The position numbers were made by a program, and so were the translations under genes. From positions 5,606,082 to 5,670,081 of the forward strand of contig BCIA01000004.1 of the NCBI GenBank assembly GCA_001599815.1: DNA of 64,000 nt, read 5' to 3'. A model generated the notes under the pieces. That model searched no databases and was not told the DNA's origin. It saw only the letters and a list, made by a program, of their open reading frames with translations. The DNA comes from Furcasterigmium furcatum (Eukaryota; Ascomycota; Sordariomycetes; Glomerellales; Plectosphaerellaceae). Positions 1 to 11,341 of the stretch are shown here, in pieces (positions within the stretch are counted from its first letter, which is position 1; each line of letters starts with the position of its first letter).

Positions 1-249
1 GTCGACGTTCATCTCGTCCCCTTCAGCCGAATGCTGACTGTCTCCAAAAAGAGAGAGAACTCAAGACTTCCGATGGACCCAGGTCTTGGCTTTCTGCTAC
101 CTAGGAATCTGACCGCGGCGACCACCCTTCTTGCACGCTGCAGTCATCTTCCAGCCTGCATAGGTATTTATGACGAGCAAAGAGAAACCCCTTAAAGATT
201 TTTTGACTCGTTTTCCTCCCTTCAAGTCACTCATTGTTCTTCCAGCATC

Positions 250-936
250 ATGAGAGTCTCTTACGTGCCAAATCCACCACCAACGGCCTCGGCCGAGGAG
301 CAGGCCATAGTCGAGCGCATCGAAGCGCGCCGAAATCCCCGGCCGCTCCAACCGCTAGACCTCGCACTCCTCCACTCGCCTCACGTCGCCGACGGCTGGA
401 ATTCCTTTGTCGGGGCGGTTCGCACCCGGACGACCGTGCCCGCTGACCTCCGCGAGCTCGCCATCTCCCGGGTCGCGGTCGTCAACAAGGCCTGGTACGA
501 GTGGATGCACCACGCGCCGCTGGCCGTCGCCGAGGGGGTGTCGGAGGAGGCCCTGGGCCGAGTAAAGTCTGAGGCGCCTCTGGCACTGGACCGCCGTGCC
601 GAAGGGTTCTCGGAGAGGCAGTGGGCGGTGCTCGTGTTGACGGACGAGATGACGAGGAACGTCCGCGTCGCCGACGAGACGTTTGCCAGAGCGAAGAAGC
701 TGTTCTCCGAGGTCGAGGTTGTCGAGATTGTGGCAACGGTAAGGAATCCCCAAACAGAGAGAACTCCACGGCGTTGAGGCCAAAGATAATTGCCGAGTTC
801 TGATCATGGACAGGTTGCTTGTTACAACTGCGTGAGCCGTTTCCTGGTCGCCCTGGACGGTGAGCATGTCCCCCGTCACTGGGTCATAAGATCCATAAAC
901 ATGGCTCTTCCCCTTAACTTTCGGTTGATTGACTGA
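250..936 (+). CDS. Carboxymuconolactone decarboxylase (CMD/AhpD-like) family protein
   Basis: Two exons, 250..738 and 814..936, give about 203 residues. The intron starts GTAAGG and ends CAG, and splicing keeps the frame, joining VATVA to the conserved CMD-family tail ending VSRFLVALDGEH. The core around residues 55-85 (PADLRELAISRV ... YEWMHHAPLA) matches the CMD helix pair that in relatives carries the substrate or peroxide site. The AhpD-type CxxC normally found before the HH is absent (WYEWMHH instead). A CYNC sequence occurs later, at about residues 166-169, in the second exon. Family members are small cytosolic all-helical proteins with decarboxylase or peroxidase-like activity; the substrate cannot be read from sequence. 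Without splicing the frame runs into unrelated residues and stops near 777. Family call firm, enzymatic role unknown. Confidence 0.85.
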
Positions 937-1131
937 CATGATTCCAGTTGGCGAGCGGAATAACACGGAGATTCTGTGAGCGAAACCCCCCTGACCGGTC
1001 TGATCGACGGAAGAGCTCAGGTGATGGGATGGGCTACATGTGTGCGACCTAGGTATACCCAGGAAGCAAGAAACAGAATTAAATAGGTATTAGTCTCGCG
1101 CTCTATAAGTGTCTCTGGGGTATCTCAGCGG

Positions 1132-2068
1132 TCAGTAAATGCTCAGAACAACGCTCGCAACGACGCCCGCAATGCACAACGCCCAGCTCTTCTCCATCCC
1201 CGCGAGCCGCGCGCTCCCGCTCCCGATGCGCTCGACCAACTCGTCCCCCAGGGAGGTGATGCTCTTCTGGAAGTCCGCGGCGCTCGACGCATTCCACTTC
1301 GCGCCGTCCGCGCCGGGCACTGCATCCTCTCCCACGAAGGCAATGTACAGCACGTCGTCGTCGTCGTGGCCGAAGTTCCCGTTCATCCGGTTCCCGAAGC
1401 ACGCCGTCGCCAGAGAGATGGACGCCTCGCCCACCATGGCCTCGTCGCCGTCGTCGCCGTTGGTGTCGCCCCAGATGCCGTAGACCAGGCGGTTGTTGCA
1501 CACGACGGCCATGATGCTCAGCGGCTCGATCCCGTGCTCCCGCGGGTCGAATGTCGGCCAGTTCTTCTTGGTACCCTCGTTTCCGAAGACGATGTACGGG
1601 TGGACGTTCGCGTCCAGGTCCTTCTGGCCCGCGCCGTAGTGCTCGACGTCGTACTGGAACGATGTCACGGACTGCGTGTCGCTGGAGCTCCCGCAGCGGC
1701 CGTCGTCTGCCGGGCCGCCCTGGACGCCGTCGCAGTCGATGTCCATGTTGACCAGTGCGCCATCCTTGCCCTGCAGGTAGACAATCTTGTAGTCGTCGAG
1801 GAAGTCGCCGCAGTAGTCAAAGTCTGGGAGTCATGTTAGATGGATGCGCGTGCCGTGCGACCGCGTAGAAAGCAGGGGAGACCATACCGCCACTGTCGCC
1901 GTCGCTGCTGTGGAAGCCTCCCGCGAGGACGTTGTCGCATTGCCCCTGCTTGCGGATCTTGTCGACAAATGTCTTGACGTTGTCGGGGATGTCGCGCGCC
2001 GAGACGGACGTGCTGCTGAGCAGCGCCGCCGCCGTCAAGATGGTGATGCGCCTGCCAAGTGCGCCCAT
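1132..2068 (-). CDS. Secreted GH75 chitosanase, possibly GPI-anchored
   Basis: Exons 2068..1888 and 1823..1132 on the minus strand, with a 64-base GTATGG..CAG intron, give about 290 residues. An N-terminal signal peptide (hydrophobic TILTAAALLSSTSVSA) is followed by the GH75 fold, with DFDYCGDF, VNMDIDCDG, the catalytic-region GIWGDTNG and the later MVGEASISLATACF. In characterised fungal GH75 enzymes the Asp of the WGDTNG segment and the Glu of VGEAS are the catalytic acids, and both are present. The enzyme hydrolyses beta-1,4 bonds of chitosan outside the cell. The C-terminus ends in about 18 hydrophobic residues after a Ser/Gly/Arg stretch, as in GPI-anchor signals; many GH75 enzymes lack this, so it may stay on the surface. 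It converges with the upstream CMD gene. Confidence 0.92.
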
Positions 2069-2931
2069 CTTGCGCCTCCTGAGTGTTGGTTGAAGAGATG
2101 AGAGAATGAGTTCGTGAGTTCGTTCGTGAAATGAGCATCGTGAAACCCCCTTAAGAAACAGATTGTGACAGGGGTCTTCAGCCCACTCTCAATCCCTCAG
2201 CGGCTCGATACGACCCGGAGCGTCCGTGGGCCGGTCCAGACCCCAAATCATCGTGGCTCAGGCCGTTTCGTAGCACACGATGCACCCAATCCAGGCTGGT
2301 CGACTGATGTCATCTGCTCAATTGGGAGAATTAATTATAGACCTTCCCGTTCTCCTGAATCACCTGAGCCGCATCGTACAATCCCGGCCGATTCCAACGT
2401 CTGCACCGGGAAAAATCACCGTTACCCGGCGGCCCGGGACCGCGGCACCGACGCTATGGGTCTGCGGAAGAGCCGGAGGGCCGAGGCCTTGGCGCTCCCG
2501 TTACCCCGCGGTCCCGCAAACAGCGCGTTCAGGCTTTCACAGAGGCCAGTCGAGGCACCCCGCAACGCCGTCACATGGCAGAACTGCTGGTACTTGGCCC
2601 GGATGGTGCCTTGGTACTGGGACTAGTACCCCGGACAAGACCAACACCCGCGTTCAGCGCCTCTTTACCAAGGTCTTACACGGCAACTCCCGACTGCTAA
2701 CCGGCTCCGAGTCCCATTACCAAAGCCCCTTTGAGCCTTTTCTCTCGTCTCCCTCCTCCACCAGTGCTTCTGCCTTATTTCCACATCTCTTCCTAGATCT
2801 CATCTGCATCTCTCCCGTGATCGTTCCCCGACGCATCTCAAAGTGTCGCACCCTCACACCACCAGACTCGTGTAACACTGTCTCCCGCCAAATCGGATCC
2901 AGACCCAGCACACCCTCCCACACCCGACACA
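2069..2931. other. Intergenic 863 bases between divergent chitosanase and SET genes
   Basis: This divergent promoter region has no convincing ORF. A long plus-strand open frame (2280-3311) runs through it into the SET gene in the wrong frame and is a shadow. A C/T-rich leader of about 150 bases precedes the SET start. Confidence 0.6.
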
Positions 2932-3861
2932 ATGTCTCCCCTTACGCCTCACTGGGCCCAGCCCTCCCACCCCGACATCCAGGAAGTCATTTTCGCCAGC
3001 GAGACCGAGTTCCTCACCAAGAGCATCTCCAAGGTCTCCCTCCCGCCCTTCGCCGTCTACGCCAAAATGTCCTTCCCCCCGTGCACCATGGCCGACGAGC
3101 CCACCTACGCCACCGTCCAGTGCGGCCGGAACGCCCATCTCAACCTCAACAGCGATATGCTGTACATCAACCACTCCTGCGACCCATCTCTCGTCAGTTG
3201 ATTCCCGCGCATGCGTCGTTACAGCAGCAGCAGAGCTCCCAGGTGAAGAACGGACGAAGCAGGGGTTCTGGTGTGCTGCCTGTTCTTTTTCCCCTTTCTG
3301 TTCTTGCGTGACCGAACCCGGTGTTAATGCCACGGACCCTCCAGATCTTCGATACCGGAAACCTCAACATCCTCGTCGGCCCCAAGGGCCTGAAGCCCGG
3401 CGACGAGCTCACCGTGCGTTTTGCCCTTATGTGCTCTACCGCAGCAACTTGATCCCCCGTGCTCATCCGGACAGTTCTTCTACCCCTCCACGGAGTGGTC
3501 CATGGCCCAGCCCTTCGACTGCTTCTGCGGCGCCTCCTCCTGCCGCGGCACTATCAGCGGCGCCAAGGACATGGCCCGCGCCCAGCTCGACGGCGTCTGG
3601 CTCAACGGCCACATTCGCGAGCTCAAGGACGAGCAGCTCCGCGGGCAGAAGAAGAACGGCACCAACGGCACGCACCAGTCCGTCCTCTGTGAGGATGACC
3701 CCACGGCCATCGCCCTGCGGGAGGTGCTCCGCCATGCCGAGAATGGCGCGGATGCCGCGAGGGCTGCGCTGCGCTCTTATCAGGCGGCCGCGGCCAGACG
3801 CGGCACGACCTCGAGGGAATTGAGCGGCGAGATGGGCGGGGATACCAAGATTGCCGCCTGA
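2932..3861 (+). CDS. Small SET/post-SET domain protein
   Basis: Three exons, 2932..3192, 3345..3413 and 3475..3861, about 238 residues. Introns start GTCAGT and GTGCGT and end CAG; both keep phase 0. The joined protein has the SET-C signature NHSCDPS (residues about 81-87), then GLKPGDELTFFYPSTEW with the catalytic-type Tyr, and a post-SET Cys cluster FDCFCGASSCRGTI. Only an abbreviated N-terminal SET part is visible, with no clear pre-SET region or GxG motif, so methyltransferase activity is uncertain. Similar short SET proteins are widespread in ascomycetes with unknown substrate. The tail after residue 160 is Ala/Arg-rich and low in conservation. The start is the first ATG of a frame directly after a C/T-rich leader. 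Confidence 0.85.
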
Positions 3862-4277
3862 GGGAGGGAAGGGTGAGCCTCAGATGCTGAGGGGGAGGGA
3901 TTCGGGAGGATGCAGGGACATCCAACTTGTCCTTGTGTCTTGCTCGTTTGAGGGGTGATGCGCAGGTGGGAGCTTTCTCGTTCACTTCGACTGCAGATTC
4001 AACATCTGGTTACACATATATTGCCAATAAATCGAGCCTTTTCCAGAAAGATTCCATCCAGCAGCCTCATCGGAGCATGCTGGACTGCAACACCGAACTC
4101 CGGGCACCCGCCAGGTATGCCTGTGACGTGCCCCCAATTCTACCATGCCGTACGCCAGTAAAACCCGACAATCGCCCAGGCGTAGTAGATCCGCAAAGTA
4201 AATCTATCATAGATCAGCCAAGAAAAGCGAGAAACGAGCTGCCAGTGTGTTTGGAACGCTCATCGGCCGCATCACGG
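3862..4277. other. Intergenic, 3' flanks of convergent genes
   Basis: 416 bases between two gene 3' ends. I see no gene or repeat. An AATAAA-like signal occurs near 4024 (ccaataaatcg) and could serve the SET gene. Confidence 0.5.
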
Positions 4278-6185
4278 CTAATCCTGATCATCATCGTTCC
4301 ACCGCTCTGTCCAGCCCTTCTGTCGGCCATGCTCAGATCCGGACCCGCTGGCATAACGACTCTCCTCATTCTCCCACTCTTTCCTCTCGAGGATGCGGCG
4401 GTCCAGGAATGCCCGGGCGAACTTCCAGACCTCCGCATCGGCGAGATTCCACGCCTCGACGGCGGTGCGCAAGCGCACCATGCCCTCCTCCTCCGGCGTT
4501 GGCTTCTCGGTCCCCCGCCCCGCGACAAAGACAGTCTTGGCCCGTGCCAGGATCCCAGGCTCTGCATCCAGCTCCGCCTGGGTAGCCTTCGGCCCGTCCT
4601 TGGGATCGTGGTCCTGCGTCGCAAGCGGGGGGCGGCCGCCGCGATCGATAGGGTGGGGAATGGCGAACCCGAAATGCCAGTCCAGCTGGGCGCGCATCTG
4701 CTCGTCGACGAGGTGATGCTCCGCCGTCAGCCAGAGAGATTGAGCCGTGGCAAACTCACCGGCGACTGCTTCCTTAAAGCGGAGAACGCGCGGGGCCTGG
4801 CCAAACTCGTCGCCGAGGAGCTCCTGGGTGACTGCTGTGAGCCAGGGGTCACGAGCAGATTCGCGGCGGATCCAGGTGAAGTCGATGTTCTCGCGCAGCT
4901 GGGACAGCAGGGCGGTGGTAAAGGGGTGCGGGACTGTTCCGATTGTGTAGATGCTGCTCGAATTCCGGTAGCGTCCGGGCGTGAGGATCTTCATGGGACT
5001 GTCCTTCTTGCAGCGCTTGCAATTGACGTTATTCGGGGGACACGAGGCTGCCATGGGTGTCTCGGAGCAAGTGGCCAGGTCCTGGGCTAGTTGCCAGGCA
5101 TCCGTGACCATGTGTGTCGAGTGGTGTGGCAGAGGCTTGAGAACAGCAATTCCGTCGCTGAAGGTTGTCTGCCACGCCAGGTGCAGGTGGCTGTTGATGA
5201 GGTGGTTGAGGCTCTTCAGGCCCTTGGCCCTGTTCTCGTTGATTGATTGGGCCACCTTGGAATACTTGCCCGAGATGGCAGATGCATCGTAATAGGCAAT
5301 AGCCTTGGGCTTATCGTCGATCTCGAACAACGCCTCGGGAGTCGCTGCGAGAATATCCTTGGCGTTCTTCATCTGCTTGCCTTCCAGCGTCTCTTTCAAT
5401 GCGCTGTAAATGTCCGCCTTGAGACCTGCAAACAAGCCATCTTCAATGCCAGCCCAGCGCGTAAGTTTCGGATACTCAGCTCGCCGCAACGAGGACAACA
5501 AGGGGTCCTCGCGAGGGCCCATGGGCAGGGTGGTGTAGTAGGCCAAGAGTCCGCCGCCCATGTGCTCCCACGCCAGCCATCGCATCAAGTCCGTTCTAAG
5601 GCCCTGGTCCATGTCGGGATAGCGTTGGAGCTCTTTGTATAACGGGTTGTTCATGGCCTCGGAGGCACTGAGGATGACGGGCTTGAAGCCCTGCGCCCAC
5701 CACGCCCGGCGCCAGGTCAGGAGCAGGTCGCTCTCGGCATCCTTGCTCGCCGTATCCTTATCTATTGTGACATCGTAGTAACAGTAAATCGGCGGTCGTT
5801 CCCTCAGAGGTGGCAGCAGCGCCCGGTCCTCGTCCAGGGTCATGGACGAGGAGAACGGAACATGGAGCCACTTCCAGTCGGCCCACCAGGACGACACCCC
5901 GTATGTATCGTTGTTCTGGCGCGGCGGCGGGTGTGATGGCGGGCGGAAAGGATTCAAGATGCTGTCGGACCAGGGGACCTGGAATTTAGGGATGTCGGGC
6001 AGTTTGGGCATCTTCGGCATGTGCTCTTTGACCTGCTCGTAGCCGACGCCAGAGTACAGGGTGCTTTCGAGAGTAACGATGACGGACATGAAGACGAGGA
6101 GAGCGATGGCCATGAGGAGGTAGGAAATGCGACGGGCGCCGACGCGGGGGACGTGGCGCCCGAAGCAGACATATTGCTTCGGCAT
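4278..6185 (-). CDS. Type II membrane protein, degenerate GT32/DXD-glycosyltransferase-like
   Basis: Single exon, 635 residues from the Met at 6185; an in-frame Met 30 bases upstream is possible but less likely. A short basic N-terminus and one membrane segment (about residues 22-40, YLLMAIALLVFMSVIV) predict a type II Golgi/ER topology. The lumenal part contains IYCYYDVTI, then WRRAWWAQGFKPVIL, then RTDLMRWLAWEHMGGGLLAYYTTLPM at about 198-223. That last block resembles the D-L-x-R-x-x-x-L-x-x-x-G-G motif of DXD-containing glycosyltransferases (GT32-like), but the DxD that should follow GG is replaced by YYT. The protein is therefore either a divergent transferase or a non-catalytic relative; I do not recognise it as a named protein. 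A basic, acidic-ended C-terminal tail follows the domain. Confidence 0.8.
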   Translation of the reverse strand: MPKQYVCFGRHVPRVGARRISYLLMAIALLVFMSVIVTLESTLYSGVGYEQVKEHMPKMPKLPDIPKFQVPWSDSILNPFRPPSHPPPRQNNDTYGVSSWWADWKWLHVPFSSSMTLDEDRALLPPLRERPPIYCYYDVTIDKDTASKDAESDLLLTWRRAWWAQGFKPVILSASEAMNNPLYKELQRYPDMDQGLRTDLMRWLAWEHMGGGLLAYYTTLPMGPREDPLLSSLRRAEYPKLTRWAGIEDGLFAGLKADIYSALKETLEGKQMKNAKDILAATPEALFEIDDKPKAIAYYDASAISGKYSKVAQSINENRAKGLKSLNHLINSHLHLAWQTTFSDGIAVLKPLPHHSTHMVTDAWQLAQDLATCSETPMAASCPPNNVNCKRCKKDSPMKILTPGRYRNSSSIYTIGTVPHPFTTALLSQLRENIDFTWIRRESARDPWLTAVTQELLGDEFGQAPRVLRFKEAVAGEFATAQSLWLTAEHHLVDEQMRAQLDWHFGFAIPHPIDRGGRPPLATQDHDPKDGPKATQAELDAEPGILARAKTVFVAGRGTEKPTPEEEGMVRLRTAVEAWNLADAEVWKFARAFLDRRILERKEWENEESRYASGSGSEHGRQKGWTERWNDDDQD

Positions 6186-6942
6186 GATGCTGGACGCAGC
6201 GCGGCAAGGCGACAATGGCGGCGACTGATGATTAGGTCGGGATCATTGGCGACGAGGAGAAAAGAAAGTAATCGAGGGTTGAAGCTCGGAGCAAGGAAAG
6301 GCTCAGCCGGGCGACAGCTGGAGGTGCATTGGATTGAAGGGAGGAATTGTCGTTGTCTGACCTGTCTCCTCCATCCCTTTCCAGGTTGTGGTCGCGAGGA
6401 CTCTCGATAGAATGGAACTTGGAAGCTTCGGCACTTGTGCAGCCCAGGAGTTGGTCCACCCCACTGCCCTGTAGCTCTGACGCAACCCCCCTGAGCCTTA
6501 CGCGTGTCGCCTCGGCATCCCGAGTCCCGTCCCGGCGCGTCCTTGTGGTCAGTTTCCGAATTTAGGGGCGACAACGTGATTACCTAAAAAGTCTATAGGG
6601 GTCTCAGAGTACGTACCTCGTCGACTCCTCCACTCCTAGCCCGTCCAGACACGAGAAAGTCAAAAGGTGCATAATTCCTTAGAAGAATGTAAGCACGTCG
6701 TCAATGGAAGTTTATTAGGGAAAACTTCAGATTTTAGCACGTTCTCATCTCAGTTGTGGTCGTCTGGCGGCCTAACATTGAAAGACTCATGTTCCACAGG
6801 ATCCTGTTAGTCAGACTTCACCAAAAAGTCATCCACTTCTGAAGTCCGGATTCCGACTGGACTCATCGACCTTTCATGTCGCTTTGTCCCCGGTCAACAT
6901 TGATATCCAGTCCCATCAACTCCGCAGCCAAAACCTTCTGCC
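6186..6942. other. Divergent promoter region
   Basis: 757 bases separating two divergently transcribed genes. All open frames here are short and lack family features. Nothing specific was found. Confidence 0.5.
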
Positions 6943-7787
6943 ATGACGGACGCCCGGCCCGAGATGAAAATCGACCCAGCAAGAGCCAAGACTCTTGTCT
7001 CCCAACTCCAGTCCGTCGCCGAGCGCCTCGGCGCCGTAGCAAACGGCCGAAATGTGAGCCTCATCTCACCATGTCTTCACACACTCTCTAACATACCACC
7101 CAGGTCCGCCTCGTCGCCGTCTCCAAGCTGAAGCCCGCCAACGACATCCTCGCCCTCCACCAGCACGCCTCCCCGCCTCTTGTCTCTCACTTCGGTGAAA
7201 ACTACGCCCAGGAACTCACGGAGAAGGCCTCCCTCCTCCCCGCCTCCATCGCATGGCACTTCATCGGCGGCCTCCAGTCCAACCACGCCAAGAAGCTCGC
7301 CCGCATCCCCAACCTATTCTGCGTCTCTAGCCTCGACTCGCAGAAGAAAGCCTCCATCCTCAACACGTCCCGCGCGGACCTCCTCGCCTCCTCCCCGGCC
7401 GCAGGGAAGCTTAACGTCCACGTTCAGGTCAACACCTCCGGCGAGGAGAGCAAGTCCGGCACCGTCCCCGGCGAGGATACCGTCGCCCTTTGCCGCTTCA
7501 TCGAGGAGCAGTGCCCCGCGCTCAACCTGCTGGGGCTCATGACCATCGGCGCCATCGCCCGGAGCAAGGCCACCACGGCGGAGACCGAGAACGAGGATTT
7601 TGTCACGCTGAAGGAGCAGCGGGATCTCGTGCGCAAGGAGCTTGGCCTGGAGAGGGAGCTGGAGCTGAGCATGGGCATGAGCGAAGACTTTGAGGGCGCC
7701 GTCGCCATGGGGAGCGACGAGGTTAGGATCGGGAGCACAATTTTCGGTGAGCGGGGCCCCAAGAGCGAGGCCAAGGTCCTGGTTTGA
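6943..7787 (+). CDS. PLP homeostasis protein (YggS/PLPBP/YBL036C family)
   Basis: Exons 6943..7053 and 7104..7787, with a 50-base GTGAGC..CAG intron in phase 0, give 264 residues. The fold is an alanine-racemase-like TIM barrel. RLVAVSKLKP carries the Lys that binds pyridoxal phosphate (about residue 44), followed by HFGENYAQE, WHFIGGLQSNHAKKL and the C-terminal phosphate-binding EVRIGSTIFGER. Members are cytosolic or mitochondrial proteins that buffer PLP and are not known to catalyse a reaction. The MSMGMSEDFEGAV segment before the phosphate site is fully conserved in type. It converges with the AP-2 alpha gene, 286 bases away. Confidence 0.95.
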
Positions 7788-8073
7788 TATGTAGTATACC
7801 GGATACCATAGGACGAGAATCTGGATAGCGACAGGGCCAATATACCCAAACATAACATCTGCAAACCACGGCTGGACAAGGTATGGAGGATGAGCGGGAT
7901 CATACATGCAATGCAGGTGGTATTGAACAGCTCCACTTCAACTCTCGAAATCATCGGGAATGACAGGTATCCTCCGCGCCCCAGACGCCAAATGTGCTGA
8001 TTTTTGTTCGGCGCATGTCTTCCCTGCCGGCGAGACCGGCCAGAAATATGCAACTACCGACCCAGGCAAGTCA

Positions 8074-11000
8074 TCAGGCCACCATGACGTTCCCAAAGAC
8101 ATTATCGATATCTGCCCGCGTGGGTGCCTCCCTCTCCTGCGCCGGAGCGGCTCCGGCGCCGATGCGGTCCGCCATCAGCTTCAACAGGGTGGCCGGGACA
8201 CTGTCGTCCGTGGCTCGGATCGTCAACCGGATCATCTAGGGGGCTGTTAGTATTCATCTTACGAACCGCACGCGGTGGTAACATACCTGTGTGGTGTAGT
8301 TTGGCTCAAGACGCATCAAGCAGCCAAACTTGCCTCCTTCCGAAGTGTGCAACACGCTCGCACCGACAAAGTTCTTCGAGTTGTTGTCAACGCCCCCGAG
8401 GACCTTCCATCGGAAGCCTTCCACGGTTTTATAGATGAAGCTCTCCGTGATCTCGCGGCCCGCGTACTTGCCGGCCGCGCTCAGCCCGACGATCTGCTGG
8501 GCCTCGCGGGGAGCGCCGCCAATCTGCTTCCACCTCTTGAAGAAATCGTCCGCAGTCAGGTCGGCAGGGTCCATGAACTTGTGTGCCGTCACCGGCAGCT
8601 TCAGGGTGACGGCCTGCAGGGCGCCCGCCAGGTAGCTGATGCGAATGGTCGGGCTCCTGTCGAATACTCTCTTCGACTCAAACATGATGACCTGCTGCGA
8701 CTGGCCGCCTTGGGTAATGCTGCTGTCAGGGAGGTTCTTAACGTCCCACGTCAGCTTGCCCTTCTCGTTCTCATCAAGGTCCAATGTCGTCGTGAAGGAT
8801 GTGATGGACGCCGGGGTCTTGTTCGAGAAGTACAGAATCAGACAAGCCATCTGACCCCTGTATTCTGACCTCACGCCAACTTGCAGTTGGCCATCCTCGA
8901 AAAGTACACCCTCGCCCTTCAACAGCAGCCTGTTGTAGCCCTTCTCCCACCCGGGCGAAAGATGCGCCGCACTGGCCAGGTTCGGTGCACCCTTGCTCGT
9001 CTTCGGCTCCGCCGGGCCAATATTCAGCATGTCGATTCCGGCAAGATCGCTGGCGCCGTTGGACTGGCCGTTGAGATGGCCGTTCAGTGCGCCGTTGGCG
9101 CTAAAGGCCCTCTTCAGGCCGACCTTTGCCATGCCAAGCTCGGCTGCATCGGTATTTGCGTCCTTGCCACCCACAACCCAGGTCCTCTTATCGCTGGTGT
9201 TGGCGTGCTTCTGGTGCACTCGGGCCAGGAGGGCGGACTGGCGCTCGGGGAATGGCGGCATCTCATCACACACCGTTCGCAGCAGGTCGTCTGTGGGCAT
9301 GTTTGCCAGGGCCAAGTACTCACAAGCGCGCTGCTGCAGCTCCGAGTCGAGCGTGTGGCTAAAGATGTGGAAGGCGTTCAACAGCTGCGGCTTGATCTCC
9401 GGGAAGAGGTTGACGAATTTGACGAAGCATGACAGAATCATGGCGCGCGTTGGCGAGGAGCAGGCGGCGAGCTTGCCCTGGAGTGCCATGAATTGCTCAA
9501 TCGGGCTGCACTTTGGCTGGTCGGCAATGAGATGTCCGAACTCGCCAAGAATATACGCGCCAATCTTGACCAGAGTCTCGTGGACATGGTCCTGCTTGAC
9601 GTACTGGAGGGAGTGCTGGGCGGCATAAACCTGGAGCTCCTCGTTGTTCGTCACGATCTGAATGACACGCTGCCAGACCTCATCGCTCACATGGTCGCCA
9701 GCCATCGCAATGAGCCGCAGGGAAATGTCGACATACCACTGGACGTCAGTGGCGTACTTCTCCGTCAGGATGGCAATCTTGAGGACCATTTCCTCCCGGA
9801 TGGCAAAGTCTGCGTTCTGCAAAAAGTGCAAGAGCTCGCCTACAATCACTTGAGCATTGGTCGAGTCGCACATGCTGTACAGCAGGTCGAGACCCTTTCT
9901 CCTCACACTGATGTCGCGATCCTTGAGCGCCCCGACGATAACATCTTGATGCAGCTTGATCGGCGCCAGGTTTTCGGTGCGGCCGGCGAGATGGGTCATT
10001 GCTTCGAGTCCGAGGTATCGCACATTGGTCTCGCGTGAGGTCAGGAAGCGGCCTAATCTTGAGGAAATCTGCTTCATCAGGGCAGTCTCGGTGTCAAGGT
10101 GGATGACGAGGTTGATGGCCTCAAAGAGCACCGCGTTCTGGGCGTTGTTCTGCTGGACATTCTTCGTCTGTTCCAGGGCCAGGTTGAGGATCTTCTGGAT
10201 GGAGTCTCTGATCATGTCCCGGACATGAGTGTCGTCTATGCCAGGGGTTAGCTCCATGCTGTGTCGCGGAAGAGTGAGACATACCTGACGGAGGGAAGTA
10301 CTGCATCAGTCGCAAAAGCTTGACTTGGATCCAGGGACAGGGAACCTTGTAGTAAAGGTAATCCTGGGTGAATTCTCCGTCGATGACAATTCGCTTCAGT
10401 TTCGTCGCGGCCTTGGGGTAGGCCCCCTTGTACTGATCCAGGTTATCCTGGGCCAGGGTCATGACCAGCGAGGTCACAGAGAGGGCGACACCGAGATCGG
10501 GGTCGTCCATGAGCGAGATGATGCGCTCGGCCCACTGGGGCTGCACGATGTCTGGGTGCTTGCGGTACAGGCGAAGCAGAGTAAGGGCAGCCTTCTTCTT
10601 GACGAAGGTCTTGGAGGTGCTGCGCCAGGTTAGAACACTGATCTATGACTTCCGTGGGGAAGGGGCCGCGGCGTACGGTGAAATTAGCAGGCGGTGAACC
10701 TCGCCACTCAGGGCCTCGCCCATCTCCCTGCCTCCAACGTTGGCGATGGCGTGGAGCGCGAGACAGTTGAACAGTTCATTATTCTCCAGCAGGTCCTTCC
10801 GGATGCTGTTGACGACAAGGTGCAGAAGCTCGTGCTTCTCGTGCAGGAACAGCGTCATGGCGAGGTATCCGATCTGCTTTTCCGAGTACTTGTTCGCTGA
10901 GATGAGGTTGACGGCCTCGAGGTGGCCGAAGTCGACGTTCCAGCCGAGAATGTAAATATACAGAAGCTGCCCCAAAGATTAGAAACTCGACGCGCAGGCC

Positions 11001-11341
11001 CTGGACCATCATTCCTACCTTGCAGACGTATTTCTTCTTGTGGTAGCCGCTCAGGTTTCCATCTGCCGATGTTTAGCATCTCCAAGTCTGGTTTACAGAG
11101 CCGCGAAGGTATAATCGAACCTTTGAACTTTTGCCTGCGTCGCCGATGATAGTCAGAACAGGAGCATGGTAGAGGGTCACAGGTTTGCGTACCGGATGTT
11201 GGCCAACTCCTTATTAATCCTCTTCTCCTCCAGGTCCCGGGCCCTGGCATTTCTCAGGTCGGCAATGAACTGGACCAGGCCGCGCATATTCGCTGTGTTG
11301 GCGCTCGACCGGCCGAGGAAACCGCCCGACACCCCCGACAT
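8074..11341 (-). CDS. AP-2 clathrin adaptor complex, alpha subunit
   Basis: Seven coding exons on the minus strand: 11341..11193, 11134..11121, 11062..11019, 10966..10677, 10619..10285, 10235..8287 and 8235..8074, giving 980 residues. All introns are GT..AG and frames close exactly. Exon 2 is only 14 bases and completes the conserved NIR-QKFK-DGNLSGYHKKKYV segment. The protein has an N-terminal adaptin trunk of HEAT-like repeats (LLYIYILGW, GHLEAVNLI), a Gly/Asn-rich hinge near residues 640-720, and the C-terminal alpha appendage with the platform domain, ending LEPNYTTQMIRLTIRATDD. It links cargo and PtdIns(4,5)P2 to clathrin at the plasma membrane. An upstream in-frame Met (11365) would add eight residues; MSGVSGG is the usual fungal start. 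Confidence 0.96.

Noticed and set aside
2280..3311. A 343-codon plus-strand frame before and across the SET gene
   Set aside because: Out of frame with the SET exons and Pro/Arg/Ser-rich; it crosses a clear intron.
3927..5090. A 387-codon plus-strand open frame
   Set aside because: Overlaps the type II membrane protein on the other strand; no domain and no typical start context.
8254..10257. AP-2 alpha starting at the Met at 10257
   Set aside because: This ATG lies inside an intron; the family N-terminus continues through five further exons upstream to 11341.
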